Shown piece by piece: positions 1 to 10,506 of a stretch of 64,000 nt of DNA. The notes below the pieces were generated by a model, which saw only the letters and a list, made by a program, of their open reading frames with translations, made no database searches and was not told where the DNA came from. The translations under genes and the position numbers were made by a program. This stretch comes from an uncultured Pelagibacteraceae bacterium (lineage in GTDB: Bacteria; Pseudomonadota; Alphaproteobacteria; Pelagibacterales; Pelagibacteraceae): NCBI GenBank assembly GCA_902632445.1, contig CACPCL010000002.1, positions 1 through 64,000 on the forward strand, written 5' to 3'. Position 1 is the stretch's first letter, and the number at the start of each line of letters is the position of its first letter.

Positions 1-491
1 TTTTCAATTTCGGGCCTAAGAATTTTAATTGCAACTTGTTTTTCTTGTTCTCGGATCTTTATTTTTGCTAAATGAACTTGAGCGATTGATGCTGCCGCTA
101 TTGGATCGCTTATATCCGTAATTTCTTTGTAATAATTTTCACCAATTTCTTTTTTTATAATTTTTTTTGCATCATAAAGATCAAAAGCTGGAACTTTATC
201 TTGAAGTTTTTCTAAATTTTTTGCTAATTCTTCACCGATAATATCTGGTCTTGTCGCTAAGAATTGACCCAACTTTATAAATGTTGTTCCCATTCCTTCT
301 AAGGCAACACAAAGTTTTTCACCAGAAGTTTTTTGATTGTCTAACCTCACTTTGTGGGATCCAATGGAAATAAAATCAAAAAATAAGTTTAAAGATGTTG
401 GCAGTTTATGAATTTCATTAATCGTACCTACTGCCCCTGAAGTAGAAAATTTTCTAGCAATTTGAAATAATTTAAAAATTCTTTTAAACAT
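1..491 (-). CDS. ubiB: UbiB-family kinase-like protein (ABC1/ADCK), N-terminal part only
   Basis: Ubiquinone biosynthesis accessory protein of the ABC1 atypical kinase family, normally membrane associated. The reading frame starts at the ATG at 491-489 and runs off the left edge after about 163 residues. The N-terminus begins MFKRIFKLFQIARKF. The family KxGQ motif is visible in KLGQFLATRPDI, and the segment AAASIAQVHLAKI matches the family's A-rich loop (AxASIxQVH). The start codon directly abuts the stop of ubiE (no spacer), so the two are probably co-transcribed and translationally coupled. The C-terminal kinase motifs lie outside the window. Confidence 0.9.
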   Translation of the reverse strand, partial: MFKRIFKLFQIARKFSTSGAVGTINEIHKLPTSLNLFFDFISIGSHKVRLDNQKTSGEKLCVALEGMGTTFIKLGQFLATRPDIIGEELAKNLEKLQDKVPAFDLYDAKKIIKKEIGENYYKEITDISDPIAAASIAQVHLAKIKIREQEKQVAIKILRPEIE

Positions 492-1196
492 TTAAATTTT
501 CCAACCAGAATGAATAGCAGAAATCCCATTTGATAAATTTCTAAATTCTACATTAGCAAAACCAGATGCCAACATTAATTCTGCTAATTGTTCTTGATTA
601 TAAAATTTATCAATACTTTCCACTAAATATTTATAAGGTTTATCTGATCCCACAACAAATTTTCCTATAGTAGGTATAGCTTTTGAATATCCTTTATAAA
701 ATAAATTTAATAATTCGTTATTAATTTTTGAAAATTCTAAACACATAAAGCGTCCACCAGGTTTTAAAACTCTTAAGGCTTCTTTTAAACCTAAATGTAT
801 ATTAGTTAAATTTCTTATTCCATAGCTTATAGAATAATAGTCGAATGTGTTATCATTGAATGGTAATTTTTCTGCGTTTGCATTTATCCATTTAATAGAC
901 TTCATTTTTTCAAGTTTTTTTTGACCTTCATTTAACATTTCATTATTTGGTTCAACGCAAGTTATTTCTGCAGAACCGTCTGTTTTACGCAAAAATAATT
1001 TTGCTATATCTCCCGTGCCAGATGCCACATCAATCAATTTTGTGTTTTCTTGTGGATTCATCCAATCAATAAATTTTTCTTTCCATATACGATGAATACC
1101 TAGGGACATAATATCATTCATTAAATCGTATTTAGTATGCACCTTAGAAAATACAGAATTGACTAATTTTGCTTTATCTTGAATAGTAGTTTTCAT
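492..1196 (-). CDS. ubiE: Ubiquinone/menaquinone biosynthesis C-methyltransferase UbiE
   Basis: SAM-dependent C-methyltransferase of the ubiquinone (2-methoxy-6-polyprenyl-1,4-benzoquinol) pathway. At 234 residues it is slightly shorter than the usual ~250. The UbiE signature YDLMND with a following SLGIHRIW is at residues 23-38. SAM-binding motif I is DVASGTGD (56-63). The second family signature, RVLKPGGRFMCLEFSK, is in the C-terminal half. It is divergent from mutM, with only 11 bases between the two start codons, so their promoters must overlap coding sequence. Downstream is ubiB. Confidence 0.95.
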   Translation of the reverse strand: MKTTIQDKAKLVNSVFSKVHTKYDLMNDIMSLGIHRIWKEKFIDWMNPQENTKLIDVASGTGDIAKLFLRKTDGSAEITCVEPNNEMLNEGQKKLEKMKSIKWINANAEKLPFNDNTFDYYSISYGIRNLTNIHLGLKEALRVLKPGGRFMCLEFSKINNELLNLFYKGYSKAIPTIGKFVVGSDKPYKYLVESIDKFYNQEQLAELMLASGFANVEFRNLSNGISAIHSGWKI

Positions 1197-1207
1197 AAAA
1201 GAATTAT

Positions 1208-2077
1208 ATGCCAGAATTACCAGAAGTTGAAGTTGTTAAAAGGTCCTTAAAGAAGAAAATTCTAAATTTGATAATTAAAAAAGTAAAGATCAAAGACGAG
1301 AATTTGAGGTATAAGGTGGATAAGGAAAAAATCTTAAAATTATCAGGAAAAAGAATCGAAAAAATTATAAGACGATCTAAGTTTTTAATTTTTGAATTTC
1401 AAAAAAATAATTTCATGCTAACGCACCTCGGTATGACAGGAAAATTTTTTTTTATAGATCAAAAAAATAAGAAATTTAAAACAAGTTTTTATTATAATTT
1501 GAATCATATTAAAGACCAAAAATATGATAGGGTAATATTCTATTTACAAAATAATTACAAATTGATTTACAATGATGTGAGAAAATTTGGTTTTATAAAA
1601 TTATACAATCAAAAAAAATATATAGATAGTAAGCACTTAAAAAATTTGGGTCCAGAACCACTTAAAAAAGGTTTTAATTTTGAGTATTTTAAAAATTATA
1701 TTTCTAATCGTAAAAGAACCATAAAAGATATTTTGATGGATCAAAAATTTGTATCAGGTTTAGGAAATATTTATGTAAATGAAATTCTATTTTTAAGCGG
1801 TATTAAACCGATTAGAAAAGTATCAAGGTTAAAAGATAGAGAAATAAAGAGAATAATCAATAATACTAAAAAAATCTTGCTTAATTCTATAAGATTAGGT
1901 GGATCGTCTATTAAAAATTTTTCTAGTGATGATGGAAAACAGGGTCTCTTTCAACAACATTTTAAAGTATACGCACGAAAAGGTGAAAAGTGTTCTAACA
2001 CAGATTGTAATAAGATAATAATCAAGTCAATAATTGGAAACAGAGCATCTTTTTTTTGTAAAAGTTGCCAAAAATAA
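1208..2077 (+). CDS. mutM: Formamidopyrimidine-DNA glycosylase (Fpg/MutM)
   Basis: Base-excision repair glycosylase/AP lyase that removes 8-oxoguanine and formamidopyrimidines. The mature N-terminus PELPE, whose Pro2 is the catalytic nucleophile, follows the initiator Met. THLGMTGKF is the conserved core segment. A C-terminal zinc finger has Cys at 262, 267, 284 and 287 (289 residues in all), so the enzyme looks complete. It starts a plus-strand run with rpsT downstream, an arrangement common in alphaproteobacteria. Confidence 0.95.
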   Translation: MPELPEVEVVKRSLKKKILNLIIKKVKIKDENLRYKVDKEKILKLSGKRIEKIIRRSKFLIFEFQKNNFMLTHLGMTGKFFFIDQKNKKFKTSFYYNLNHIKDQKYDRVIFYLQNNYKLIYNDVRKFGFIKLYNQKKYIDSKHLKNLGPEPLKKGFNFEYFKNYISNRKRTIKDILMDQKFVSGLGNIYVNEILFLSGIKPIRKVSRLKDREIKRIINNTKKILLNSIRLGGSSIKNFSSDDGKQGLFQQHFKVYARKGEKCSNTDCNKIIIKSIIGNRASFFCKSCQK

Positions 2078-2126
2078 CTAATAAAGTTGACCCTAATTAT
2101 ACCTGGATATATACAATTTAAAAAAA

Positions 2127-2387
2127 ATGCCAAACACTAAATCAGCGATCAGAAGAGTTAGAAGGGTAAAAAAACAAACTCAAGTAAATAGGATTAGAAG
2201 AAGTAAGTATAAGAGTGCTATTAAACAAATGGAACAACTCCTTAAAATGAAAGACAAGGAGAAAGCGAAAAAATTCTTTCCAAAATTTCAATCAATTCTA
2301 ATGCAGGTTGCTAAATCTGGAATCGTAAACAAAAAAACTGCATCTAGAAAAATTTCAAAAATTTCAAAAAGATTTAAATCAAAATAA
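2127..2387 (+). CDS. rpsT: 30S ribosomal protein S20
   Basis: Small basic ribosomal protein that binds 16S rRNA. The 86-residue length and the start MPNTKSAIRRVRRV are typical. The C-terminal GIVNKKTASRKISKISKRF matches the S20 family (helix ending before a Lys-rich tail). It lies immediately before the rpsT-dnaA intergenic region, the usual alphaproteobacterial order. Confidence 0.95.
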   Translation: MPNTKSAIRRVRRVKKQTQVNRIRRSKYKSAIKQMEQLLKMKDKEKAKKFFPKFQSILMQVAKSGIVNKKTASRKISKISKRFKSK

Positions 2388-2592
2388 ACAATCTTCAGTT
2401 GTTAAATAAAAAAAAGAAAACTACATTTAGTTTTACTAAACCAAATATTGTTTCTTTTAAAAGTTGTAAATAAAAAATAAAATTCTATTTTTACGATAAA
2501 CAAAAAAAAAATTTTTTTTTAATTACAACCTCCACATAGTTGCAAATTATTTTAAAAAAGAGTTTAAAGGAAACTCTTTAAGAATTAATTAC
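2388..2592. other. rpsT-dnaA intergenic region, possible replication-origin or dnaA control region
   Basis: This 205-base gap is extremely A/T-rich. It contains an A-tract of 10 followed by a T-tract of 9 (2502-2520), which is expected to bend and melt easily. A 7-base inverted pair GTTGTAA (2463-2469) and TTACAAC (2523-2529) flanks that tract. I find no perfect TTATCCACA DnaA box; the closest is a degenerate CTCCACATA at about 2530-2538. The position next to dnaA makes an origin or dnaA promoter plausible, but nothing here proves it. Confidence 0.3.
2557..2579 (+). promoter_or_regulatory. Hairpin in the dnaA 5' leader
   Basis: AAAGAGTTT (2557-2565) and AAACTCTTT (2571-2579) form a perfect 9-bp stem with loop AAAGG. 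The hairpin ends 13 bases before the dnaA ATG. The only purine-rich Shine-Dalgarno-like stretch (AAAGGA) sits in and next to the loop, too far upstream for normal spacing. It could be a translational control hairpin or an operator for a dimeric protein; the sequence does not say which. Confidence 0.45.
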
Positions 2593-3981
2593 ATGGATAA
2601 AAATATCAACAAACAAAACGTTTATATTTCTGAAGAAGAAAATACGCTGAACTGGATTGAAATTCAAAGCTCATTTAAAAAATCTTTCGGAAATGAAATT
2701 TACAATAGTTGGTTACAAAAAATATCTTTAGTTAAAGAATACAACGATTATTTGATTCTTGGCGTTCCTACAAGATTCTTTAGGGATTGGATAGTTTCAC
2801 GTTATCTAGACAAGATTTTAGAACAAGTCAAAAGCTTTAAATTAAGTCTCAATAGGATTGAATTTAAAATTATTGAGGAAAATAAGCAAAATCAGGAGCT
2901 TATTAAAATCGATCAGCTTAATAAAGTGACTGAGATAAAAGACTCAATTTTAAATTACAATAGACTTAACCCAAATTTGAACTTTGATAGCTTTATAAAA
3001 GGAAAGAGTAATGAGATTGCTTTATCTTACTCAAAAAAAGTTTGTGACCATGTATCAAGGTATAACCCACTATATATTTGCGGAGGAGTTGGATTGGGGA
3101 AGACACATTTATTGAATGCGATAGGATTAGAGACCCAAAAAGATAATAATGTTATGTTTATCTCTGCAGAAAGGTTTATGTACCACTTCATAAAATCCAT
3201 CAAGAAAAATGATATGGTCAATTTTAAAGATTTTTTTAGAAAATCTTCAGTTTTTATTATTGATGATATTCAGTTTATAAGCGGAAAAGAAAGTCTACAA
3301 GAGGAGTTCTTTCATACTTTTAACAGTTTAATGGAAAAAGGATCGCAGATTATTATTTCTTCTGATAGGCCACCTATGAAACTAGATAGAGTACAAGAGC
3401 GAATAAAATCTAGGTTATCTGGAGGCTTAGTAGTAGATATTGAAGCTCCTGATTTAGATCTTAAAATTAAGATATTGAAAAAAAAAATTGAAGAGATTCA
3501 AAATCAATTTAAAGAGAATATAAATTTAAGTGATGAGGTGATAAATTATATTGCTAGTGAAAGTAAAACAAATATAAGAGAATTGATAGGGGTACTAAAC
3601 AGAGTAATAGCTTTTAGTAGAGTACATAATAAAGTTTTAACCACAGTTGATTGTAAGAATATTTTAAAAGATGTATTTAGCCAAATTAGAGTAATTACAG
3701 TAGATAAAATACAAAATATTGTTTCAAATTATTTTAATATAGCTTTGAGTGATATGCTTTCCCAAAGAAGATCAAGACCATTAGCAAGACCTAGACAAAT
3801 AGCAATGTATCTAGCAAAAAAAATGACATCAAGGTCACTACCGGAAATTGGGAGAAGATTTGCTAACAGAGACCATACAACAGTTATACATGCGGTGAAA
3901 ACAATAACTAGGTTATCAGATCAGGATGATGAGATGAAAAAAAACATTAATCAAATTAAAAGTCTTCTGCTGGAACAGTGA
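2593..3981 (+). CDS. dnaA: Chromosomal replication initiator DnaA
   Basis: AAA+ ATPase that binds the origin and loads the replication machinery. Domain I occupies about residues 15-90, followed by a variable linker. Domain III has Walker A GGVGLGKT at 164-171 and Walker B VFIIDDIQF around 220. Domain IV carries the DnaA-box signature RDHTTVIHAVKTI at about 426-438. Its 462 residues are normal for the family. It is followed after 4 bases by dnaN, so the two form an operon. Confidence 0.97.
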   Translation: MDKNINKQNVYISEEENTLNWIEIQSSFKKSFGNEIYNSWLQKISLVKEYNDYLILGVPTRFFRDWIVSRYLDKILEQVKSFKLSLNRIEFKIIEENKQNQELIKIDQLNKVTEIKDSILNYNRLNPNLNFDSFIKGKSNEIALSYSKKVCDHVSRYNPLYICGGVGLGKTHLLNAIGLETQKDNNVMFISAERFMYHFIKSIKKNDMVNFKDFFRKSSVFIIDDIQFISGKESLQEEFFHTFNSLMEKGSQIIISSDRPPMKLDRVQERIKSRLSGGLVVDIEAPDLDLKIKILKKKIEEIQNQFKENINLSDEVINYIASESKTNIRELIGVLNRVIAFSRVHNKVLTTVDCKNILKDVFSQIRVITVDKIQNIVSNYFNIALSDMLSQRRSRPLARPRQIAMYLAKKMTSRSLPEIGRRFANRDHTTVIHAVKTITRLSDQDDEMKKNINQIKSLLLEQ

Positions 3982-3985
3982 AGAA

Positions 3986-5101
3986 ATGCAATTTATAGTC
4001 AAAAGAGATATTCTACTTAAGTCATTAAATTTTGTTCAAGGAGTTGTTGAAAAAAAAAATACTTTACCTATTTTATCTAATGTACTTCTTCAACTTAAAG
4101 AAAAAAAACTAACCATTGTTGCTACAGACTTAGATATTGTTTTTTATGACGAAATAGAAGATGTCAAAGTTCTAAAGGAAGGTAGCACTACTACCTCAGC
4201 TGCAATTCTGTATGATATTTTAAGAAAAATTTCGTCAAACTCAGAATTGAATTTTGATTTAAAAAATGAAAATAAACTTAGCTTAAAAAGCGATAATTCT
4301 GACTTCAATCTTTTATGTTTACCAACAGATAATTTTCCAACTTTTTCCGATGAATTTGAAGGTCAAGAAATCGAATTGAATAACAAAAATTTTTTAAAAC
4401 TTTTGAATAAAACAAGAATTTCTATTTCAAATGATGATACAAGGCATTATTTAAATGGTATTTATCTTCACATAACAGAAGCGCATGGTAGGCATTTTTT
4501 GACAGGAGTAGCTACTGACAGTCATAGGTTATCTTCTAGCAGTCTTGAAGTTCAAAAAATTAACGATTTTACATCTCTTATATTACCTAGGAAAACAGTG
4601 TTTCAATTATGCTCTTTACTATCAGAAATACAAAATAAACTGACATTACAAACTAGTGAAAATAAAATTAAATTTACATTGGGAAAAGTAAAGCTTATTT
4701 CAAAAATAATAGATGGTAAATTTCCTGATTATAAAAAGGTAGTCCCGACTACAAATGATAAAACTTTGGTAGTATCTTCAAAAGATTTTATTAATTCAAT
4801 AGAGCGAGTTGCAAGTGTTTCATTAGATAGAAAGGAAGGAGTAAAACTTTCAATAAGCAAAGATAATATTCAGCTATCCGTCAATAGTGCTAATTCTGGT
4901 GAGGGAAATGAAAAAATTAAAGCTGACTTTAGTTCTGATAGATTAAATATTAGTTTTAATTCCAAATATCTTATAGATATAGCTTCTGAAGTTGAAGACA
5001 ACAAACTTAAAATGAACTTGAAAGACTCTGTTTCTCCAGTATTGATAGAAGATAGTTCTGATAAAAATAGCTATTACGTTATAATGCCAATGAAAATCTA
5101 A
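3986..5101 (+). CDS. dnaN: DNA polymerase III beta subunit (sliding clamp)
   Basis: The dimeric ring clamp that tethers the replicative polymerase and binds repair proteins. It has 371 residues, three-domain clamp length. The N-terminus MQFIVKRDILLKSLNFVQGVV, the internal DSHRLS segment and the C-terminal SYYVIMPMKI (clamp family MPMR-like end) support the call. It lies 4 bases after dnaA. The gene that usually follows, recF, is not present before gyrB. Confidence 0.96.
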   Translation: MQFIVKRDILLKSLNFVQGVVEKKNTLPILSNVLLQLKEKKLTIVATDLDIVFYDEIEDVKVLKEGSTTTSAAILYDILRKISSNSELNFDLKNENKLSLKSDNSDFNLLCLPTDNFPTFSDEFEGQEIELNNKNFLKLLNKTRISISNDDTRHYLNGIYLHITEAHGRHFLTGVATDSHRLSSSSLEVQKINDFTSLILPRKTVFQLCSLLSEIQNKLTLQTSENKIKFTLGKVKLISKIIDGKFPDYKKVVPTTNDKTLVVSSKDFINSIERVASVSLDRKEGVKLSISKDNIQLSVNSANSGEGNEKIKADFSSDRLNISFNSKYLIDIASEVEDNKLKMNLKDSVSPVLIEDSSDKNSYYVIMPMKI

Positions 5102-7296
<2,195 letters not shown>

Positions 7297-7301
7297 AAAT
7301 A

Positions 7302-8585
7302 ATGAATTTTTCCACTCTTTTCAGAACAAAAGAGAATTTAAGCCTAGATAAAAATACATTAACAATTCTTAGATATATAGCCATAATAGGTCAGATTTTA
7401 GCTATAAGTATAGTTTTTTATTATTTAAATTTACCATTCCCAATAAAAGAAAGTTATTTGATCATTTCACTTGGTTTAGTCACAAACTTATATCTTCAAT
7501 TTGGTATTAAAATCAATCAACTAAAAGATTTCTATGCCGCTCCATTCCTATTGTACGATTTAATACAATTGAGCGCTCTTCTTTATTTGACAGGAGGAAT
7601 TTTTAATCCATTCTCATTCTTATTAGTGATACCAGCTATTGTATCTTCAACATTTCTAAGTATGGGGATTACAATTATTTTAGGTTTGATAACATCGATT
7701 CTTTTATTTCTTTTGTCTTTTTATTATTTACCACTACCAGGCATAGACTTTATGAGTTTTCCTGAAATTTATAAAACTGGGATACTAATCTCAATATTAA
7801 TAGGATTAATTTTTTTAAGTTATTTCGGTATTCGTTTTGCTGGTGAAAAAAAAAAAACAGAAGAAGCTTTCAAAAAACTTCAAGAGGTAATTTACAAAGA
7901 GTATGAGTTAGAGTCTTTAGGGGGGCAAGCAGCTGCAGCGGCACATTCGCTTGGAACACCTTTAGCTACAATAAGTGTAGTTGCAAAAGAATTAAAAAAA
8001 GAAATCGGAGATAACAATGATCTTTCAAAGGATATAGATCTATTAATAAGCCAATCCAAAAGATGTAGTGAAATCTTAAAAAGAATTTCTAAAAAACAAA
8101 TTGAAGAAGATAAATTTTTTAGCTCAACAAAATTGGAAAATTTACTTGAGGAAATTATAAATTCTTTTAAAGAAACTTCTTCTAAAGAAATTACCTTAGT
8201 ATCTGAAAATGATAGAAATAAAATTGATATTCAAAGATCGGCAGAAATGATCTACGGTTTAAGAAATTTCATTGGTAACGCAATTAAATTTTCAAAAAGC
8301 AAAGTAAATATTTTTCTTATCAGCAATGATAAAGAAATTAAAATCATTGTAAATGATGACGGGCCAGGATTTCCAAAGGACATAATTGAGAAATTGGGTG
8401 AACCTTATATAAAATCTAGATCATTAGAATTGAATTCAAACTCAGGTCTAGGCCTTGGAACTTTCTTAGGTAAAACTTTATTAGAAAGACAAAATGCCAA
8501 ATTATTGTTCAAAGACGACAAAAATTTAGGTGGTGCTTCTGTCGTGATTATTTGGTCACCAAAAAATATTTTGCTTAATGCTTAA
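7302..8585 (+). CDS. regB: Redox sensor histidine kinase of the RegB/PrrB/ActS family
   Basis: Membrane sensor kinase that in alphaproteobacteria senses the redox state of the quinone pool and phosphorylates RegA. About six hydrophobic segments occupy residues ~25-180. The loop GGIFNPFSF (about residue 99) matches the ubiquinone-binding signature (GGxxNPF) of RegB. The H-box is AAAAHSLGTPLATISV with the phospho-His near 216, and the G-box NDDGPGFP lies near 352. Its regulator regA is at 11847, separated by three genes on the other strand. The 3' end overlaps speB by 11 bases tail to tail. Confidence 0.9.
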   Translation: MNFSTLFRTKENLSLDKNTLTILRYIAIIGQILAISIVFYYLNLPFPIKESYLIISLGLVTNLYLQFGIKINQLKDFYAAPFLLYDLIQLSALLYLTGGIFNPFSFLLVIPAIVSSTFLSMGITIILGLITSILLFLLSFYYLPLPGIDFMSFPEIYKTGILISILIGLIFLSYFGIRFAGEKKKTEEAFKKLQEVIYKEYELESLGGQAAAAAHSLGTPLATISVVAKELKKEIGDNNDLSKDIDLLISQSKRCSEILKRISKKQIEEDKFFSSTKLENLLEEIINSFKETSSKEITLVSENDRNKIDIQRSAEMIYGLRNFIGNAIKFSKSKVNIFLISNDKEIKIIVNDDGPGFPKDIIEKLGEPYIKSRSLELNSNSGLGLGTFLGKTLLERQNAKLLFKDDKNLGGASVVIIWSPKNILLNA

Positions 8586-9456
8586 ATTCAAAAGAATAAG
8601 CAAGTATCTTATAAGCTAATTTTGCTACCAAAAAATTATATGAATCGAATTTTTTTATTGGAGCGAGTTCGTTAATGTCTGCACCAACTACATTTGATAT
8701 TTGACAGACTTTCTTAATTATAGGTAAAACTTCATCCCAAAATAACCCACCTGGCTCGGGGGTTCCTGTTGCTGGCATAATACTCGAGTCAAAACTATCT
8801 ACATCAAAAGTTATATAAACATGCTTATTTTCAAATAAGTTGTTTAACTTTTCTAGATCCCAATTTTTTTTATCTTTAGCCCAAAAAATTTCTATTCTAT
8901 CCTTATTCTTATTATAAAAATCCATTTCAGTTTTTGAGAGATTTCTAATTCCAAAAGACACAACTTTTAAATTTTTAAAATCAAGGCATCTTTTAATTGC
9001 TGATGCATGAGAGAACCTCTCTCCTTGATAGCTTTCTCTTAGATCAGCATGAGCATCAAAATGAAGTAGGATTAATTCTTTATGTTTTTTAACAAATGGT
9101 TTAATAGAACCTGGTGTAATAGAGTGCTCTCCTCCTAAGATTAGCGGAAATTTCTTCTCAGTTAGTATCTTTTCATTAATTTTGGATAATTGATTTAAAG
9201 CATCATTTAATTTACTTTTTATCTTAAAAGGTTTTAAAGTTTGAATACCAATTTCTTTGTAAGGTTCTTTATTCAATTCTTCATCAAATAATTCAACTTG
9301 ATGAGAAGCTTTAATTATTTCTCGCGGTCCATTCTTAGTTCCACTTCCGTAGCTTACTGTTTTTTCTAAACCAAACGGAACTATAACTACTTTAGGCTCA
9401 GATTTATGTGTTACATCGATTCCTAAAAATCCCTTTTTCTTGTCTAAATAACTCAT
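8575..9456 (-). CDS. speB: Agmatinase / arginase-family ureohydrolase
   Basis: Mn-dependent ureohydrolase; the agmatinase subfamily converts agmatine to putrescine and urea. Metal ligands are visible in GGEHSIT, FDAHADLR and FDVDSFD, the three family motifs, and TGTPEPGG follows as in agmatinases. Its 293 residues are normal. It abuts the deoxyhypusine-synthase-like gene upstream (no gap) and is third in the polyamine operon. Substrate is inferred from family and context; guanidinobutyrase or another guanidino substrate is possible. Confidence 0.85.
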   Translation of the reverse strand: MSYLDKKKGFLGIDVTHKSEPKVVIVPFGLEKTVSYGSGTKNGPREIIKASHQVELFDEELNKEPYKEIGIQTLKPFKIKSKLNDALNQLSKINEKILTEKKFPLILGGEHSITPGSIKPFVKKHKELILLHFDAHADLRESYQGERFSHASAIKRCLDFKNLKVVSFGIRNLSKTEMDFYNKNKDRIEIFWAKDKKNWDLEKLNNLFENKHVYITFDVDSFDSSIMPATGTPEPGGLFWDEVLPIIKKVCQISNVVGADINELAPIKKFDSYNFLVAKLAYKILAYSFEFKH

Positions 9457-10506
9457 TTAAGAATCAAAAATTTGTGAAAAATTTCTTTTTGCTCTCTTTT
9501 TCCAATTTGATCTGTGATACGCATCACTCGCAATTAACGGTAATACACTCGTAGCCTCAGCAAATACCATTTGCTCTTTTGTAACATCAACTTTACCCCA
9601 AGAGCTGGCCTCTTTTAATGTAGAGCTGCTGCAAGCGCCATCTCTAGTATCAGCTACAGTAATTTGTATAGCATATTTATGCATATCAACCTTTTTGCCT
9701 AATAACTCTGCACAAACTACAGTATCTTGAATGAAGTTTTTAGGCACTCCTCCTCCAACCATTAGAAGCCCTGATTGCTTCGACTGAAGCTTAATTTCAG
9801 TTAACTCTCTAAATTCCCTAATAGAATCAATTACAACGTGTTTATCAGGATTTTTTTCTTGATGCATTACAAGACCAAATCCTGCAGAGCTATCAGTGAA
9901 AGCTGGGCAAAATATTGGAACATTATTGTCGTACGCAGTCTCTATTAAAGAACCTTTTTTTTTAGAATTAGATTTAAGATATTTTCCTAACTCTAATATA
10001 AATTCTCTTGAGGTGTAAGTTTTAGGTTTTAATGTATCTGCAATATCACAAATAGTTTGGTCACAAGCTTGTAACTCTTCCTCGTCTATATAGGTATCAT
10101 AGATTCTATCTATATAATTGTTTCTTAGCTCAGCGTCATCCTGAAATTGAGATCCTTGATAATGCTTGAATCCTAAAGCTTCAAAAAAATCCATATCAAT
10201 GATAGAGGCGCCAGTGGCCACAATTGCATCAACCATATTGTGTTTAACTAAATCAGTGTAAAGGTTCATACATCCCCCTGCTGAAGTCGAGCCTGCTAAT
10301 GTTAAAAAAATTGAACAATCTTTATCTGCAAGCATTTCATTATAAATTGATGCTGCTCTAGCTGTATCTCTGGAGGTGAATGACATTTTACTCATTCCAT
10401 CAATTATCTTACGAGCATCAAAAGATTTAATATCGATATGCTCAACAGGAGAGTTAAGAAGAGATTTTTTATTGTGTCCGATATTTGGACTATTTTTTTT
10501 GCTCAT
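9457..10506 (-). CDS. Deoxyhypusine synthase-like protein, probably polyamine (homospermidine) synthesis
   Basis: Member of the deoxyhypusine synthase family, NAD-dependent aminobutyl transferases. The family's catalytic lysine motif is present as SSWGKV with Lys305. NAD-site segments such as TLAGSTSAGG and FCPAFTDSSAGFG are also visible. Bacteria lack the eIF5A substrate, and bacterial homologues (for example cyanobacterial SpeY) have been tied to homospermidine synthesis, so a role in polyamine metabolism is inferred. The start overlaps the stop of the decarboxylase by one base (TAATG), and it directly abuts speB. The exact product is not provable here. Confidence 0.8.
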   Translation of the reverse strand: MSKKNSPNIGHNKKSLLNSPVEHIDIKSFDARKIIDGMSKMSFTSRDTARAASIYNEMLADKDCSIFLTLAGSTSAGGCMNLYTDLVKHNMVDAIVATGASIIDMDFFEALGFKHYQGSQFQDDAELRNNYIDRIYDTYIDEEELQACDQTICDIADTLKPKTYTSREFILELGKYLKSNSKKKGSLIETAYDNNVPIFCPAFTDSSAGFGLVMHQEKNPDKHVVIDSIREFRELTEIKLQSKQSGLLMVGGGVPKNFIQDTVVCAELLGKKVDMHKYAIQITVADTRDGACSSSTLKEASSWGKVDVTKEQMVFAEATSVLPLIASDAYHRSNWKKRAKRNFSQIFDS

